Below are positions 27,726 through 64,000 of a stretch of DNA of 64,000 nucleotides, one piece after another. Position 1 is the stretch's first letter. Every line of letters begins with the position of its first letter. The position numbers were made by a program, and so were the translations under genes. The notes below the pieces were generated by a model, which was not told the DNA's origin, ran no database searches, and saw nothing but the letters and a program-made list of their open reading frames with translations. Source of the stretch: Antennarius striatus (Eukaryota; Chordata; Actinopteri; Lophiiformes; Antennariidae); the NCBI RefSeq assembly GCF_040054535.1, contig NC_090794.1, positions 6,859,001-6,923,000 on the forward strand, written 5' to 3'.

Positions 27726-28057
27726 GGTGCAAGGAAAGCGGCAGCAGTGTGTAGTCACTGTTCTCTCTGAGGGACTGCAGGGAGGCCAGCAGCTCTGGGC
27801 TGGGGCCTGGAGCTCCATCTCCTAGAAACACACAAACAAACAGCACAATGAAATATACTTCATGTCTGAGATGTTTGAGAAAAATCCGTAATTCTAACAA
27901 ATTGTTGCAGGGTTTTGGCTCAGCATTTCTAAATGGTTTATATAATAATCCCCATAAATTTAATTCTGTAAAAACAAACCTCATATTGTCCTTTGATGTT
28001 ATCAAGATTACATTAAACTAGATTTAAAGACTATAAATAATAATAATAATAATAATA

Positions 28058-28098
<41 letters not shown>

Positions 28099-28779
28099 GA
28101 CATAAAATCTGTGTTACAGCTAGAGGTGTGGGCTGAAAAAAACTGTTTACCAGGCAATACATTTCTAACACAGTTTTGGTTACCTTATTGGAAATGTAGG
28201 CATTTTTGAAGTTTGATCCAAATAAAGGATTATATCATCTCTATGATACTAAAACCAAGAAAGAATCAGACAGTATCCAAGTAGCCTGGCTCTGTAAAGC
28301 AACCTATGTCTTCACAGAGATATTCACGTTCTGAACTCTTCCATAAAAGACGGCAGAAGAGACACACACACTCTTAAAACCCACCTTGTCAGTATTTATT
28401 CTAAATATTATTGACTGTTTTGCGCAGACAGGTTAGCTGCTCCAGTTGATAAGCTTAACCAAACAAACCGTCTCTAGCCTTACATTCAGAGGGAGTCAGG
28501 GAGTTTATTCTTCTCCTATTATGTGGTTTGAGTTGTCTTACAGTTGGATAGTAATTCAAACACAGATTCAAACACGCACACACACGACTTTATACTATTA
28601 TGTGGATTTTTTTTTTTAAATGGGGTCTCAGAACTGATGATTTTTCTGTGTTCATTCCCTAAGATCACCACACACACACCAAGTAGTTTCCTCTTACATG
28701 AAAATAGATTGTAATAAGGGGAAATATGGCTGACACAAAGACCAACCATTAACATAAAATTTGTGTATATCCCTTGACA

Positions 28780-28860
<81 letters not shown>

Positions 28861-29282
28861 TCAGCCAGCCCCCGAAGACATGCTAGATGTTAAAACTAAC
28901 TGACAAACAACACGTTGTTGCCTCACCAGGTTGCCATCGGCGACGGCCCCTTTCCTGCAGCCATCGCTGTGACAATTAGACACTATTAGCTGTGGCTGTA
29001 TGGTGAAACTGTTACGTAACGTGAGTCCAGCTGCGTATTACATCCCAGAGCATTGGCCCTGGCTTCCCTGCAGCTTATCGTCTTAAACTGTGTTTTTTCT
29101 AGAAAACAGCAGCAGTTTATGGGAACCATGAACCATGAAAAACACAAAGCAGTCAGACATAACAAACACAATAAGAAAGAGAGAAATCATTTACCAGTGA
29201 CACTGCTGATGCACATCCCTTCCTCCTTAATCGTAGTCCCAGCGTTGGGATGTTTTAGCGGGATGGCGTTCTTGTTACCCAT
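20895..29282 (-). CDS. cnst: Consortin (connexin-sorting, PP1-binding membrane protein), complete short form
   Basis: Coding exons, 5' to 3': 29282-29195, 27821-27724, 25786-25756, 25001-24915, 24789-24678, 23870-23849, 23336-23276, 22888-22614, 21431-21290, 21103-20895. They join by phase into 1125 nt (374 aa; human consortin is about 725). The helical N-terminal block reads LASLQSL...LPLSLHQIAESYSLKEDY then FLQLEKLYHERVLSNLDALQ (residues ~45-101). A Glu-rich stretch covers ~180-245. GLVSILKRR is followed by the PP1-docking motif KVRFSEPED at ~293-301 (human CNST is also PPP1R64). One C-terminal TM lies at ~311-335 (CLILLLLCLVTVV...GGTALYC), then the Consortin_C tail CTDFTHNVDFY. Role from the family: trans-Golgi adaptor for connexin export. 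Much of the long acidic middle of the human protein is absent. Confidence 0.9.
23385..23423. repeat. (ATTC)n microsatellite in cnst intron 6
   Basis: Nine or ten ATTC units beside the dispersed repeat at 23455-23776; a tail-derived array is possible. Confidence 0.9.
23455..23776 (+). mobile_element. Dispersed teleost repeat, copy 1
   Basis: Contains the landmarks GGCTGGAGCCTATCCCAGG, ACACCCTGGATTAGTCGCCA, GCATGTTTTTGGAGG and AACTCCACACAGAAAAGCCCC, ending in the '...CACTGCACC...GCTGCC' motif. These occur in a very common non-coding vertebrate interspersed repeat. A shorter copy in the same orientation is at 50068-50214. Element class not resolved. Confidence 0.6.
23779..23806. repeat. (ATT)n microsatellite
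   Basis: Nine ATT units directly after dispersed repeat copy 1 in cnst intron 6. Confidence 0.9.
25787..27723. other. cnst intron 2
   Basis: About 1.9 kb, AT-rich, no exon or recognised element apart from the (CA)n tract at its donor edge (27664-27723). Confidence 0.5.
27664..27723. repeat. (CA)n microsatellite forming the cnst exon 2 donor
   Basis: On the minus strand this is (GT)n starting immediately after CACCAG|, so the intron begins GTGTGTGTGT. The repeat itself supplies the 5' splice site. Confidence 0.9.
28036..28098. repeat. (AAT)n/(ATT)n self-complementary microsatellite
   Basis: Seven or so AAT units run directly into ATT units, giving a foldback array in cnst intron 1. Confidence 0.9.
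28784..28856. repeat. (GT)n microsatellite in cnst intron 1
   Basis: Uninterrupted GT dinucleotides, about 36 units. Confidence 0.95.
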
Positions 29283-31174
29283 CACCTCTGTATCTGCAGC
29301 AAACTTTTCCTCCAAGTCGAAGCAGCCCGAAGGCTTCTCCCAGACCCTCAAAAGGGCCGTGGCTCAATCTTCTTTTCTTTTCTTTTTTAATTGTTTGTCT
29401 TCCTTTGTAAAAGTTTTAGCTGCTCCAAACTCTCGGAAAAGACTCAGGGGCAAGTGAAGCCCTGGAGAATGATGTCTCTGCAGGTCTAAGTTGTGATAGC
29501 ACTTGACGAAGCACGTGATTTAATCCTCCATTGCCTCTCCTGGATGGTCAAGAAAGGCGAGCTCCAAACTGTCTACATAGTTTGTGAAGGCAGGATTGTG
29601 GAGGATGATATTGTCAGTTTATCCAGACTTTTCCCCTTTCTCTCTTACATGCAGGACTTAATGTGACCTCCTTTCCTTCTTCCCAGCAAGCTGTCAAAAG
29701 AAACATATTTTTAAAAAGGGAACACGGATGCGGTGTGTTATGGGAAGGAGGGGATAGGAGCTGAGAGTTGAATGCAAGGGGAAGCAGCATTAGTGGGTGA
29801 AATGGTAGTTGTGTCACAGACTGAAAGGGTGGTCTTTGTGTGTGAACTATGACTGTCCATTGAGGCATGGCAGAGTGTTCCACTCTGAATAACCCCAGTT
29901 TAAAACAGCGTCATGGAGTACAATAATTAGCTATCCTCTAACAGTACAAGCTGACTGTACACAGTATACAAAAACTCACCATTACATTTGTCTTCCAAAC
30001 CTCCAGGGAGGTTTAGAAATGATGGTCAACACTTTATTTTATTTATTTATTATTTACTGCAAAATGTAGTGATCCTTTGTAAAGCTGTATTTGATAATTA
30101 TGGGTAAAATAGAAGACTGACCTTTTTTGAGATGTATCCAACAACTAGCAGTTCCTAGAGGATGTATTGTGTATTGAGCCGAAAATTTGCACTCCATTTC
30201 AAATGCTAATTGTGATGAACCCAAAGCGACTATAGGTATTGCCCCAGATGCTTGCTGGTGTTACACAACGATCAAACATCTCTGTCCATCTGCTGGCTTG
30301 TTCGGTGGGAACCACGTTACAAATGTGTGGAGTAATTGAGCGACTTCATACACAAACTCCATAAGGCTCCATAAGAAATGGCTGACAAGCTGTAGATAAA
30401 CGTGTTTCTGCCTCATGAAACCTACATTTTCAGCCTGAGTTCATTTACGCATGAAGGTGATGTGATAACATGAGTGAACTCGACATGTCGGTAGTCACAT
30501 GAATGCTGTGCATTCTCCATACATACTGTATGCTGGCAGCAGGGACTGACCCACTGGATGTGTTCTGTAAAGTGTAAAATAAGGAATAATGCAGCAGAGA
30601 CTAAATCTGAAAAGCTAAACACACTATGACAGTTCTGGTTTTACCGTTCATGTCACCTCCTCCTACATTCATACCTTGTAAACATTTAGATTAATGTGTT
30701 CCATCACTGCTCTGTAGGTTAGTTTTCTTTTATCCTCTTGGGTAGGTAGTGGACTCTCTTTATTCATTTCACTTAGCGGATTTGCAAAGCGGGGACAGAA
30801 GGACAATGTAGGAATTGCACTTATTAAATTCTTGCCAAGTGAGGTGCGATGGCACCAAACTAATGTTTGGGCTTTGACTGGAAATGTTGGAAAGCAGCCA
30901 ACCTGTTCTGTCTAAAAGCATTGAGCCTGCAGGCAGATTTATGACAGGGCTATCCTTGCTGTTTCCAGTAAGAGTACAGTATGCAGCCAGTAAAACTGCA
31001 AAGCCAACCAGCTGCTGGCTCAGATATAACAGAGAATTATGACCATGGAACTATGATTATTGTTTATTTTCTTATTTATCCATATACTGCTTGGCCCGGA
31101 CTTCCGGATAGACGCCGAGCACGACAGCGTGAGGTTTTCAAGTGAGCTTATTCAAATATAGAGGTGGGAATGTC

Positions 31175-31194
31175 GGGGGGGGGGGGGGGGGGGG
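31175..31194. repeat. (G)20 run
   Basis: Uninterrupted G on the plus strand. Confidence 0.9.
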
Positions 31195-31787
31195 TGAACT
31201 TACTATAAATAAATAAAAAACCCGGGAGCTTCCATGTGAACTGTCTCTATTAGTTGAACATCTCTGATTAAATGTTTGCTCAGTATTTCCAATTGTGATA
31301 AACTAATGACTTTTTTTTTTTTTAAATCACCCTTCCACAGTTGCTTCAACCAAAATAAAAAGTAAAACAGCATCAAGACTCACCACCCCATGAACAACTT
31401 TTACTACTTTCAGGAGAATATTCCTGAAAGAAGGCGATAAAAAGCTGAGAATGATTTATATGTGACTGAACTTGATAGCTGACGCTCCCTCCTGTCCGCA
31501 TCCAGGATACCATCAGCGTGTTTGCGCTGATTCTAATTCTCATCCATCATAAACCGGACTCCAACCCTGTCGCTCTCTGACTCTGAATCAGAACAAACAT
31601 CTTTCTGTTCGCTCTGCTGCTCCTGCAGTTTGCTGTCTGGTTGATTCAGTCACTTTGATGGGTTCACACCCCCACCACCCCCAAAAAAAGTGCGTAACCA
31701 CGAGCGCGTCCGTCTGCGTTACGCGAAGTATTTAATCAACAGGGGTGCGTACCGCTGACGATTTGAAACGTCGCTCTAGTTTAAAAC

Positions 31788-31789
<2 letters not shown>

Positions 31790-31850
<61 letters not shown>

Positions 31851-31852
31851 TA
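31790..31852. repeat. (ATT)n/(AAT)n/(ATT)n microsatellite
   Basis: Inversion of the unit inside the array makes it self-complementary. A T-rich stretch continues to about 31890. Confidence 0.9.
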
Positions 31853-31891
31853 TTTTTTATTTATTTATTTTATTTTATTTTTTATTTTTTT

Positions 31892-31921
31892 TGCCGGCTT
31901 CACTTTTGAATGAAGCCGGCA
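31892..31921. repeat. GC-rich hairpin, 11-bp perfect arms
   Basis: TGCCGGCTTCA, the 8-nt spacer CTTTTGAA, then TGAAGCCGGCA. The hairpin stands out against T-rich surroundings. Confidence 0.8.
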
Positions 31922-32370
31922 TTATCAGAGCTTGCTCATCTAGGTTTAAAACCAGCACGTCTGGAGCGGGATGTCAAGTTTAATGCGGGTTTTCATCTAT
32001 TAACCCTTCATGAACCCTTCTGTTGAGTAGAGACCTCAAAACCTCCTGAGCCATATTGCGTGTAAGTACATGTCCCAAATAACACAGAAGACGGTGCACC
32101 GGGAGGGAGGATGGAGGATGCGCTCACCGCTGGATGGAGTCTCTGTTTGTCGTCCGATCATCAACATCCACGATCCGCGTCTCCGTGTTTTTTCCTGCTC
32201 CGAATCGACCCGCAGTGGGAGCCGCACAGTCCTCTCTGTCATCTGGCCGTGACACTCTCTCATGCCTCTTGTTTACAGTCCAATCCGGGGATTTTCCTTC
32301 TTCCCTTCATTGAAAACACTATATTCCTCCACGCAATGTTTAATTTATTTATTTGACCCAGTGGTGGAGG

Positions 32371-32384
32371 CTGCCATCTGCTGG
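32371..32384 (-). promoter_or_regulatory. CTCF-type binding motif, reverse
   Basis: The plus strand reads CTGCCATCTGCTGG; its complement CCAGCAGATGGCAG matches all 14 core positions. It lies between cnst and kif26b and points towards the forward motif at 2297-2310. Confidence 0.55.
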
Positions 32385-32699
32385 CAGGTGTAACGCATTG
32401 GCTCGAAGTGTTACGTAACAGCAGATGAAGGGTCATATGATGGGGTGTTAAGAAGATAAACCCTTCAACGGATTACAACACCAAAAAATGTACAGATTGG
32501 AAAATATGTAAAGTAATTAATTAGATTTATCTAACCGGTAAAGGAATTTTCAGATAATCATCATAATAATGATATGTACTCATTTTGAATGAAAGTACTC
32601 AAGTGGGCCATGCATGAGTTACTTAAAGCTAAGAGACAAAGATTACACCATAGATTGTTATAGATTTTTCAAACAGCAACAAAACTAAAAAAGCAGTTT

Positions 32700-32880
32700 G
32701 GGGAATTGAGCTGACAGCGGGAGGTGTCAGCTCACCTCCAGAGCACTGCCGAGGCACCCGTGAGCAAGGCGCCATCCCCCTTTACAAGTTGCACATTTTG
32801 GGAGCACCATGTAGGAGCTGCCTGCCACTCTACCTCCCCCTGCATGCCTACAGGCCCCCTTGTGCTTGTGTGTATAACAG
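32700..32880. mobile_element. Dispersed teleost repeat fragment
   Basis: The block 'gagcactgccgaggcacccgtgagcaaggcgcc' resembles a fish interspersed repeat ('...gccgaggtgcccttgagcaaggcacc...'). No coding capacity; class unknown. Confidence 0.4.
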
Positions 32881-33360
32881 AGGCCTGTATATACTAACAT
32901 ACAGTATATGCATGTGTTTGTTCAAAACTAGAGTGTGCTCTTAATTTCCATTTGGGCATTACTAAAGTGCAGTATACAAAATTTAAAAAAAACACAGAAA
33001 ATAATACAAACTCCTTGAATTATTGTAAATATTTAATAAATAAGAGTACATAGTATTCAAAACCTGATGAAGGCAGAAATGGCTCTGCTTTCTTAAATGT
33101 TCTCTTATACAGTAATGTACACATGAACAATACTTAATTGTGTAAAGTTATCTATGTATGTGTGTACGGTGTTATGTCATACTGCTGTTGGTGAATCACA
33201 ATATAATCTCCATTTCACTTTTTGCACACATATACAGTATATGATGCACAAGCATGCATTTTCATTACCATTAAAATGAGATGCACATTAATGCATACAA
33301 ACACATGTGACAATACCACAATACCATGGATGGCACTAGAGAACCTCTGTGCATGTGTGT

Positions 33361-33366
<6 letters not shown>

Positions 33367-33426
<60 letters not shown>
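33367..33426. repeat. (GT)n microsatellite
   Basis: About 30 GT units followed by GTCTGT variants to about 33460. Confidence 0.95.
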
Positions 33427-33427
<1 letters not shown>

Positions 33428-34144
33428 TGTGTCTGTGTCTGTGTCTGTGCCTGTGTGTGTTTCCTGTATGTTTAAATGAATCGACTTAGGTTGAAAGCTC
33501 AGCTCTGTACATTGATTACTGTGCATCAGCCCATCCTCTCTTATTGGCTCAATGACTTCAGGGCCATGAATCTCTTCAGACACGATGATGTCATTTGTTT
33601 AATACAATTATTCCTTTGTGGCACTAAGAGTTGAATCCACATGTTTTATTCTGCAGTCTTTTTCTGAGGAGTTTTAGAACCCAGGTTGTTGATCACTATG
33701 TCTGGAAAGTAGGAAATTTGCATTGGTTTTTACATCTAAGGTGTTGTTTCCTCATCATTTTAGAAAGCTGAAACACTATTTTCCTTTGCACTAAGCAGTT
33801 ACTTAAACATAGGGTTGAACATTTGAATTGCAGTTAGTCATATTCAGCACCAACACCTCTTTACAAAATGCCATATTGCTGTTCGTTTTAACACTTTTGA
33901 GAGAAAAAACACCTTTATGGAAGAACAGTCAGTTATGATTACATTTGCTTTGCTTCAAAATGTAATCACAAAATCAAATGTCATTGACGAAATACAAAAT
34001 GCTAAAACAAAAATGTACAGATCAGAGTGAAGTCTATGTGGTGGTTTTTTAAAAAGGAACCTGTGATGCATGTTACAAACACATGAAGATAAGATGCATA
34101 AAAAAGGCAGCAGATATTGTTTCAAATGGATGTAGTCTCCAAAT

Positions 34145-34148
<4 letters not shown>

Positions 34149-34205
<57 letters not shown>

Positions 34206-34228
34206 GCGTGTGCGTGTGCGTGTGTGTG
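34149..34228. repeat. (GT)n microsatellite
   Basis: GT array ending in GTGCGT variants, then (AAAT)n at 34230-34250. Confidence 0.95.
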
Positions 34229-34858
34229 TAAATAAATAAATAAATAAATATGTTTACCTGCATTAAGTGTCTATAGCAATGTCCGATTTTAAATGTTTTG
34301 TGAAGACAATTACTAATGCAGAGTATTCAAAACTTCACAAACTGAATGTAAATGTTTTATAATGTGGTCATTATTGCAGATTCTTTTCCAGAAGAGGAAA
34401 GTTTACATGGTGTAACATTTATCTCAATGAAAATTTAAATGTTAGCATCAGATGCTGCATTGATATGACCTGACGTTTTATCACTGTACAAGGCTAAAGA
34501 AAAATGTTTTTTTTTTAACTTTAAAGATCAAATGGAGGCTTTGCATGTCACCATGATTGCTGACAGATGATTTCTTTTGAAGCTTCACAATATGTCTCAG
34601 AAAATGGTGATGGTATCAGTCTATCAGTTGATATCTGAAGGCAAGGAAGATGTTATTGCACAAGACTCTAATCTGCACAAACTGACCTCAAAAGAGCTAA
34701 TGTGGAAGCTCAGAGTGTGAAGTGTTTCTCATTTTTACAATCTATAATATTCAAGGAGAGGTGCCAGGTGAACAGAGTCTGAAGAAACTCTCATTTAGCC
34801 ACATTTCAAACACCCCCCCTCAGATTCCCTTCAAAGGTCTCTGCTCTGCATGCCTACG

Positions 34859-52166
<17,308 letters not shown>

Positions 52167-53212
52167 ACCAACTTGTTAATATTTAAAAAGATATCCGAAC
52201 AAAGGTAGGCTGGGCATTTACTTATTTTTGCCCAAGATCCGTGGGGAAAAAAAAGAAAAATGATTTACTCATGGTAGGTTTAAACGATAGACGTGGAAAA
52301 ACTAAAAGGATGAAGACACTGTTGGAGCTGGAGAGGTGACAGGCTCGGAGAAAGAGTGAGCGCAAGGAGACTCATGATTTCGCTGGGGTAGATAATAAAA
52401 GCGTCCTGAGGGGGCGGTAAAGAGCAAGAGGCCAGAGAGAAAGTGAAAGGATCTGATTGTTGCACACTTTGTTTTCACAATACACAATCCGCTTGATATA
52501 AACACAACCAGTCACTACTGCAAATATCCCTTATTCTTATTCTTCTCCTTTCTGGTTTTACCTTTGTTTCTTTCAAATGTTAATCCGATTGTATAGCACT
52601 AGATGTCACCTTTAGTACTTAGATTGTCCAAGGGAAAGGAGGAAACAGAAATAAATTGCAACTTTTAAAAAAAACAAAAAAAACAAAACTCTATTTATCC
52701 AGACGGGGAATAGTAGAATCTCTATACGTGAAGTTTCAGAATTGTAGCATAAGACAGTGTTACTCATGCAAATTTGTTCTGTAGTTACATGAAGCAGGGT
52801 GATTCAAATGACAAAAGACAAAACAGAATTGTACAATGAATGTGTATCTAAAAAAAACAACCTCTTTTCAAAGGACAACCTGGCCAAGAGAGCAGCAAAC
52901 TTAGTGCATTAAAGAAATCCAATAAAAAACTTTCACACATCAGAAATTAAAAAGATACAATACAGTAAAATCAAGGTCCAATCAAGAACAAGATATAATG
53001 ATTCCAGTGCACTTTTTATAGCAGCTATATTGACCAAGAATACTGTTTTCCATTTTCTGTCTTCCGGATTACCTAACTCTCTACTGACTCGAGGCCATCA
53101 TTTGAAAAATTTTCAGGATAAACACCACAGTGATTTTGGTTTTACATGTTTATACAAAGATACAACAAGTGAGAATGAGAATATTTATACATCAATTAAG
53201 GCAGAGATAAAT

Positions 53213-53440
53213 TAAGGGTTAGGTGTCAGAGCTTGGGTTGGGTTCAGGGTTAGGATTTAAATTTTAGTGTTATGGTTAGGTTAGGTTAAGTTAGGTTAGA
53301 TTAGGTGAGGGTGGGGATAGGGTTTGAGTTAGGGTCAGGGTATGGTTAATGTTAGTGTTAGGGGTTAGGATTAGAGTTAGGGTCAAGGGTTGGGGTTAGG
53401 GTCAAGGGTTAGGGTTAGGCATTAGAGTTGTCAATTAGGG
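53213..53440 (+). repeat. Degenerate interstitial telomere-like (GGGTTA)n tract
   Basis: About 230 nt of GGGTTAGG, GGTTAGG, GGGTCAGGG and GGGTCAAGGG units with one orientation throughout. Individual units are diverged. Confidence 0.75.
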
Positions 53441-53729
53441 TAGGAATACTGTACATCGATGTATTCTCTAAATATTATTTTTACATGTAAAAACAAGAAG
53501 ACGGTTTGAATGCAATTTTTTTTGGCATTTTTTTATTTATGTTTATTGGTGTATTTATTTGTTTCTTCTTGGTATATGTTTATATGTCGTCAGTTGTGTG
53601 TTTCTTCAGTATATTTATCCTGTCTCCTTTTTATAATATTTTGTACTACTGGATTTATCTGCATTTATTTGTTCTTTCATTGTTTTGATGTCTTGTGGAG
53701 TGTGTATTTGTGTGTGACAGATGGTACTG

Positions 53730-53770
53730 TATACGCAATTTCCTTCAGGATTAATAAAGTATCATATACT
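53730..53770 (+). mobile_element. LINE-type 3' tail, plus orientation
   Basis: Reads GCAATTTCCTTCAGGATTAAT then AAAGTATC, the same pattern as the tail at 16481-16515. The T-rich sequence upstream (53510-53720) may be remnant element body. Confidence 0.5.
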
Positions 53771-53843
53771 ATAACCCTCGGCGTAACCTGGCAGAGTTTC
53801 TTTTTATCCATATCTTGTTCCACATTTTACCTAACAATTTAAA

Positions 53844-53949
<106 letters not shown>

Positions 53950-54040
53950 TACTATTTTGTCCCACTTTTTTACAACAGAACAAAACCTTCTTTGCGTGGG
54001 ATTGCTTCGGTTATTACGGTAATGACAGATGGTCGGCGAA

Positions 54041-54094
54041 CGTAATTACCCAGAGGGCAGCGCAGCACGACGCGCTGCCCTCTGGGTAATTACG
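54041..54094. repeat. Perfect inverted repeat, 23-bp arms and 8-nt loop, at the hnrnpu promoter
   Basis: The arm 54041-54063 begins CGTAATTACCCAGAGGGCAG and is matched base for base by 54072-54094 on the other strand. The loop is AGCACGAC (54064-54071). It ends 189 nt before the hnrnpu ATG, so it is in the promoter or the 5' UTR. Confidence 0.92.
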
Positions 54095-54283
54095 GTAGGA
54101 GACGTCATCCTCCTCCCCCACACAGCAGACTCGCAGCTCTTCTACCGGCGATAGATTGGCTGGACGGCGTGGGTGCCATTTGGCGCAGATTTGAGCTATA
54201 TCCGCTAACAAAGGGCGTTCTGCTATTTATTTATAATCCATTTGTGAATTTTATTTAGTAACTTTTGCTGTCCAACTTTGAAA

Positions 54284-62263
<7,980 letters not shown>

Positions 62264-62940
62264 GACTTGTTCTAATGGACTGGTGGCCAAAAACCCACCA
62301 CTAGCCAAGGAACATCACTCCGCCCTGCTTTTGATTTGATTTTACTCGAACCCACTTTTGATTATCTGATAAAAATCCTCGACTGAAGGCTTAAATCGAT
62401 CATGGAGCGTCAACATTCCACACCAGAGAGGAGACCAGAGGATCCACAAGCGTAACTGGAGCGCCGTCTGTCGTTTTAACAACAAGGGTTCGGTCTCATC
62501 CAACCACCTGCTCTTTTCTTTCGTTGTACATTTCATTCTTTTTTGTTTTACCACTTTTAAATGAAATGCTTTTAAAAACAACGTGTTTGTAATATTGGGA
62601 ACCAGAAACATTTTGCCTGCTTGGTGGGATGTTAGAGAAAAAATTTCCAGGGTTGTGCGTTTTAGCTGTGCTGTGGTTTTTGTTTTTGCCTTTTTATTAT
62701 TACAAATTGTACATATTGTTTTTTTGCGTAGTTTGTATGCAGAGTTTAAGGAACAGAAAGGAAACTTGGCTTATTAGCGAGACGCATGTAGGTGATTTCC
62801 ATTGTTAGACTTTACATGTCGATATAGCCCACTGTCAAACCGTTCAACCAATTGAAATGAATTCCATTTGTCTTTTGTTCCCAGTATCAATCCTGTAACC
62901 TTAAACTCCATAGACCTACAATAAACAGCTTGCTGGCTTT
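62264..62940 (+). other. hnrnpu: hnrnpu 3' UTR
   Basis: From the TAA at 62261-62263 to just past the AATAAA. T-rich with no long open frame. Confidence 0.7.
62920..62925 (+). promoter_or_regulatory. hnrnpu: hnrnpu poly(A) signal
   Basis: AATAAA, about 660 nt after the stop codon, followed by a T-rich downstream element (GGCTTTTTTTAC). Confidence 0.7.
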
Positions 62941-64000
62941 TTTTACATTCTTCTTGGCTTATGACTTTTGATTCTGTTCAAAGGTGTGTAAAAGACCTTT
63001 GATGGGCCACGTCCCAGTTTGCTACTTCAAACGGCGAGGACATCAGCCCGCAGTTTACACCTCATTAATGTGTCTTTCACACATCACTTCCAATCCACTA
63101 CGCCATTGTAATGCACATGGCTTTGATTGTTGCTGACGGGCCATTTTTAGGATATCACTAAGCCATTTTTTTAGTCTTGCATTGGGTTTAATTTATATTG
63201 AAGCACTGACTATATTTACGCTCAGGAGGGAGAGTAGTTTCTAGATCGTCTTTATAGATCCTTTTAGTGCTGTAGATGTTTAAAAAAAAAAGCTGCTGAT
63301 GGTTATTTTTAGTTTATATATCGAGAACCACTGTATTAAGTTCGAACAAATACCTGATACTCAGCACAAACATGACTGGAAGCAGCCAGTGTCACCAGCA
63401 AACCTAAAGAGCTACACAGCATCACAACTCCTTAACCAGTGCAGAAGACCTCGAGACCTCTGGCTTTAAAACAAAACAAAAAAAACACGGGAACATCTTC
63501 AAGAAGTCTGGAGCTCATGTTGATGACTGTGTAGCCCAGTCAGTACTGGCGGGTCTTCATCCCGCCAACAGGACGCCCGGCATAAACCTGGACTTTTACA
63601 GTATCTGCTCCTGTTGCTACTTATGAATCCTGTAAATACTCCACCGCTCTCTCAGCCATGCACGAATGTTCATGAATTAACTGACTTTGAGTAGTGTTGT
63701 GATAAAGAAAGTGTTAGTTTGCCTGAGTACTGCCGTGTGATGATTTGTCCGCTATATATAAATGTATGGAGAGTTTTTGTCCTCCTGTTTTATTGTACTG
63801 GATTCAGAAATTCAAGCAGAATGCAAGCTTTGAGTTTATAGTATAATCTCTAATACAACAGATTATATTTTTATGGCTTTATGTTGCAGGTTGTATATCA
63901 GGTCTTTTATGATTAATCCAACAGAAGCTTGGAGACTTTTTAAGATTTTTTGTCTTTTCTATCTGACAGGTTTTTGATATTTGTTTAAACTGTATTTTCT
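62941..64000. other. Flank downstream of hnrnpu
   Basis: No exon, tRNA or recognised repeat. It may be extended 3' UTR if a later poly(A) site is used. Confidence 0.4.

Larger units (their letters stand above)
29283..34858. other. Spacer between cnst and kif26b
   Basis: Holds the presumed cnst 5' UTR and promoter, a (G)20 run (31175-31194), an ATT/T-rich block with a GC-rich hairpin (31790-31921), the reverse CTCF-type site (32371-32384), a dispersed repeat (~32700-32880) and two (GT)n arrays. Short open frames here show no family signature. Confidence 0.6.

Overview
The window looks like nuclear DNA from a teleost fish. All four genes are split into short exons with GT-AG introns. The intergenic DNA is dense in (CA)n, (ATT)n and GATA microsatellites and in fish-type dispersed repeats. 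Three of the four genes (consortin, KIF26B, HNRNPU) are the family set that sits together on human 1q44. There is no operon structure, rRNA, tRNA or CRISPR array. I built the exon models by hand from splice signals, phase agreement and recall of the vertebrate families; no alignment was run.

Layout. (1) 1-3.4 kb: non-coding, with one strong CTCF-type motif at 2297-2310. (2) 3.4-15.1 kb, minus strand: a complete adhesion GPCR of the ADGRF (GPR110/GPR116) type, 20 coding exons and 1196 residues. Its order is signal peptide, basic cleavage site, two repeated SEA-half/Cys-rich modules, SEA, Ig-like region, hormone-receptor-like/GAIN, GPS and 7TM. (3) 15.1-20.7 kb: intergenic, with transposon relics including a broken Penelope-type GIY-YIG domain. 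(4) 20.9-29.3 kb, minus strand: complete short consortin (cnst), 10 coding exons and 374 residues, with a KVRF PP1-docking motif and a C-terminal membrane anchor. (5) 29.3-34.8 kb: intergenic, microsatellites and a second CTCF-type motif in reverse orientation. (6) 34.9-52.2 kb, minus strand: kif26b-like atypical kinesin; twelve exons give 1791 residues, and its 3' end is hard to join and may be damaged. (7) 52.2-54.3 kb: head-to-head spacer with a telomere-like tract, a long (GT)n and a perfect 23-bp-arm palindrome close to the hnrnpu start. (8) 54.3-62.3 kb, plus strand: complete hnrnpu, 14 coding exons and 817 residues, then 3' UTR and flank.

The genes do not form one pathway. Consortin is a trans-Golgi connexin-sorting/PP1-binding membrane protein, KIF26B is a non-motile microtubule-binding kinesin in morphogenesis, hnRNP U is a nuclear scaffold/RNA-binding protein, and the receptor is a surface aGPCR. 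I see no new multi-gene system. The best leads are the promoter palindrome, the two convergent CTCF-type motifs 30 kb apart, the broken-looking kif26b 3' end, the 105-nt stop-free intron in the kif26b motor domain, and splice sites lying next to microsatellites.
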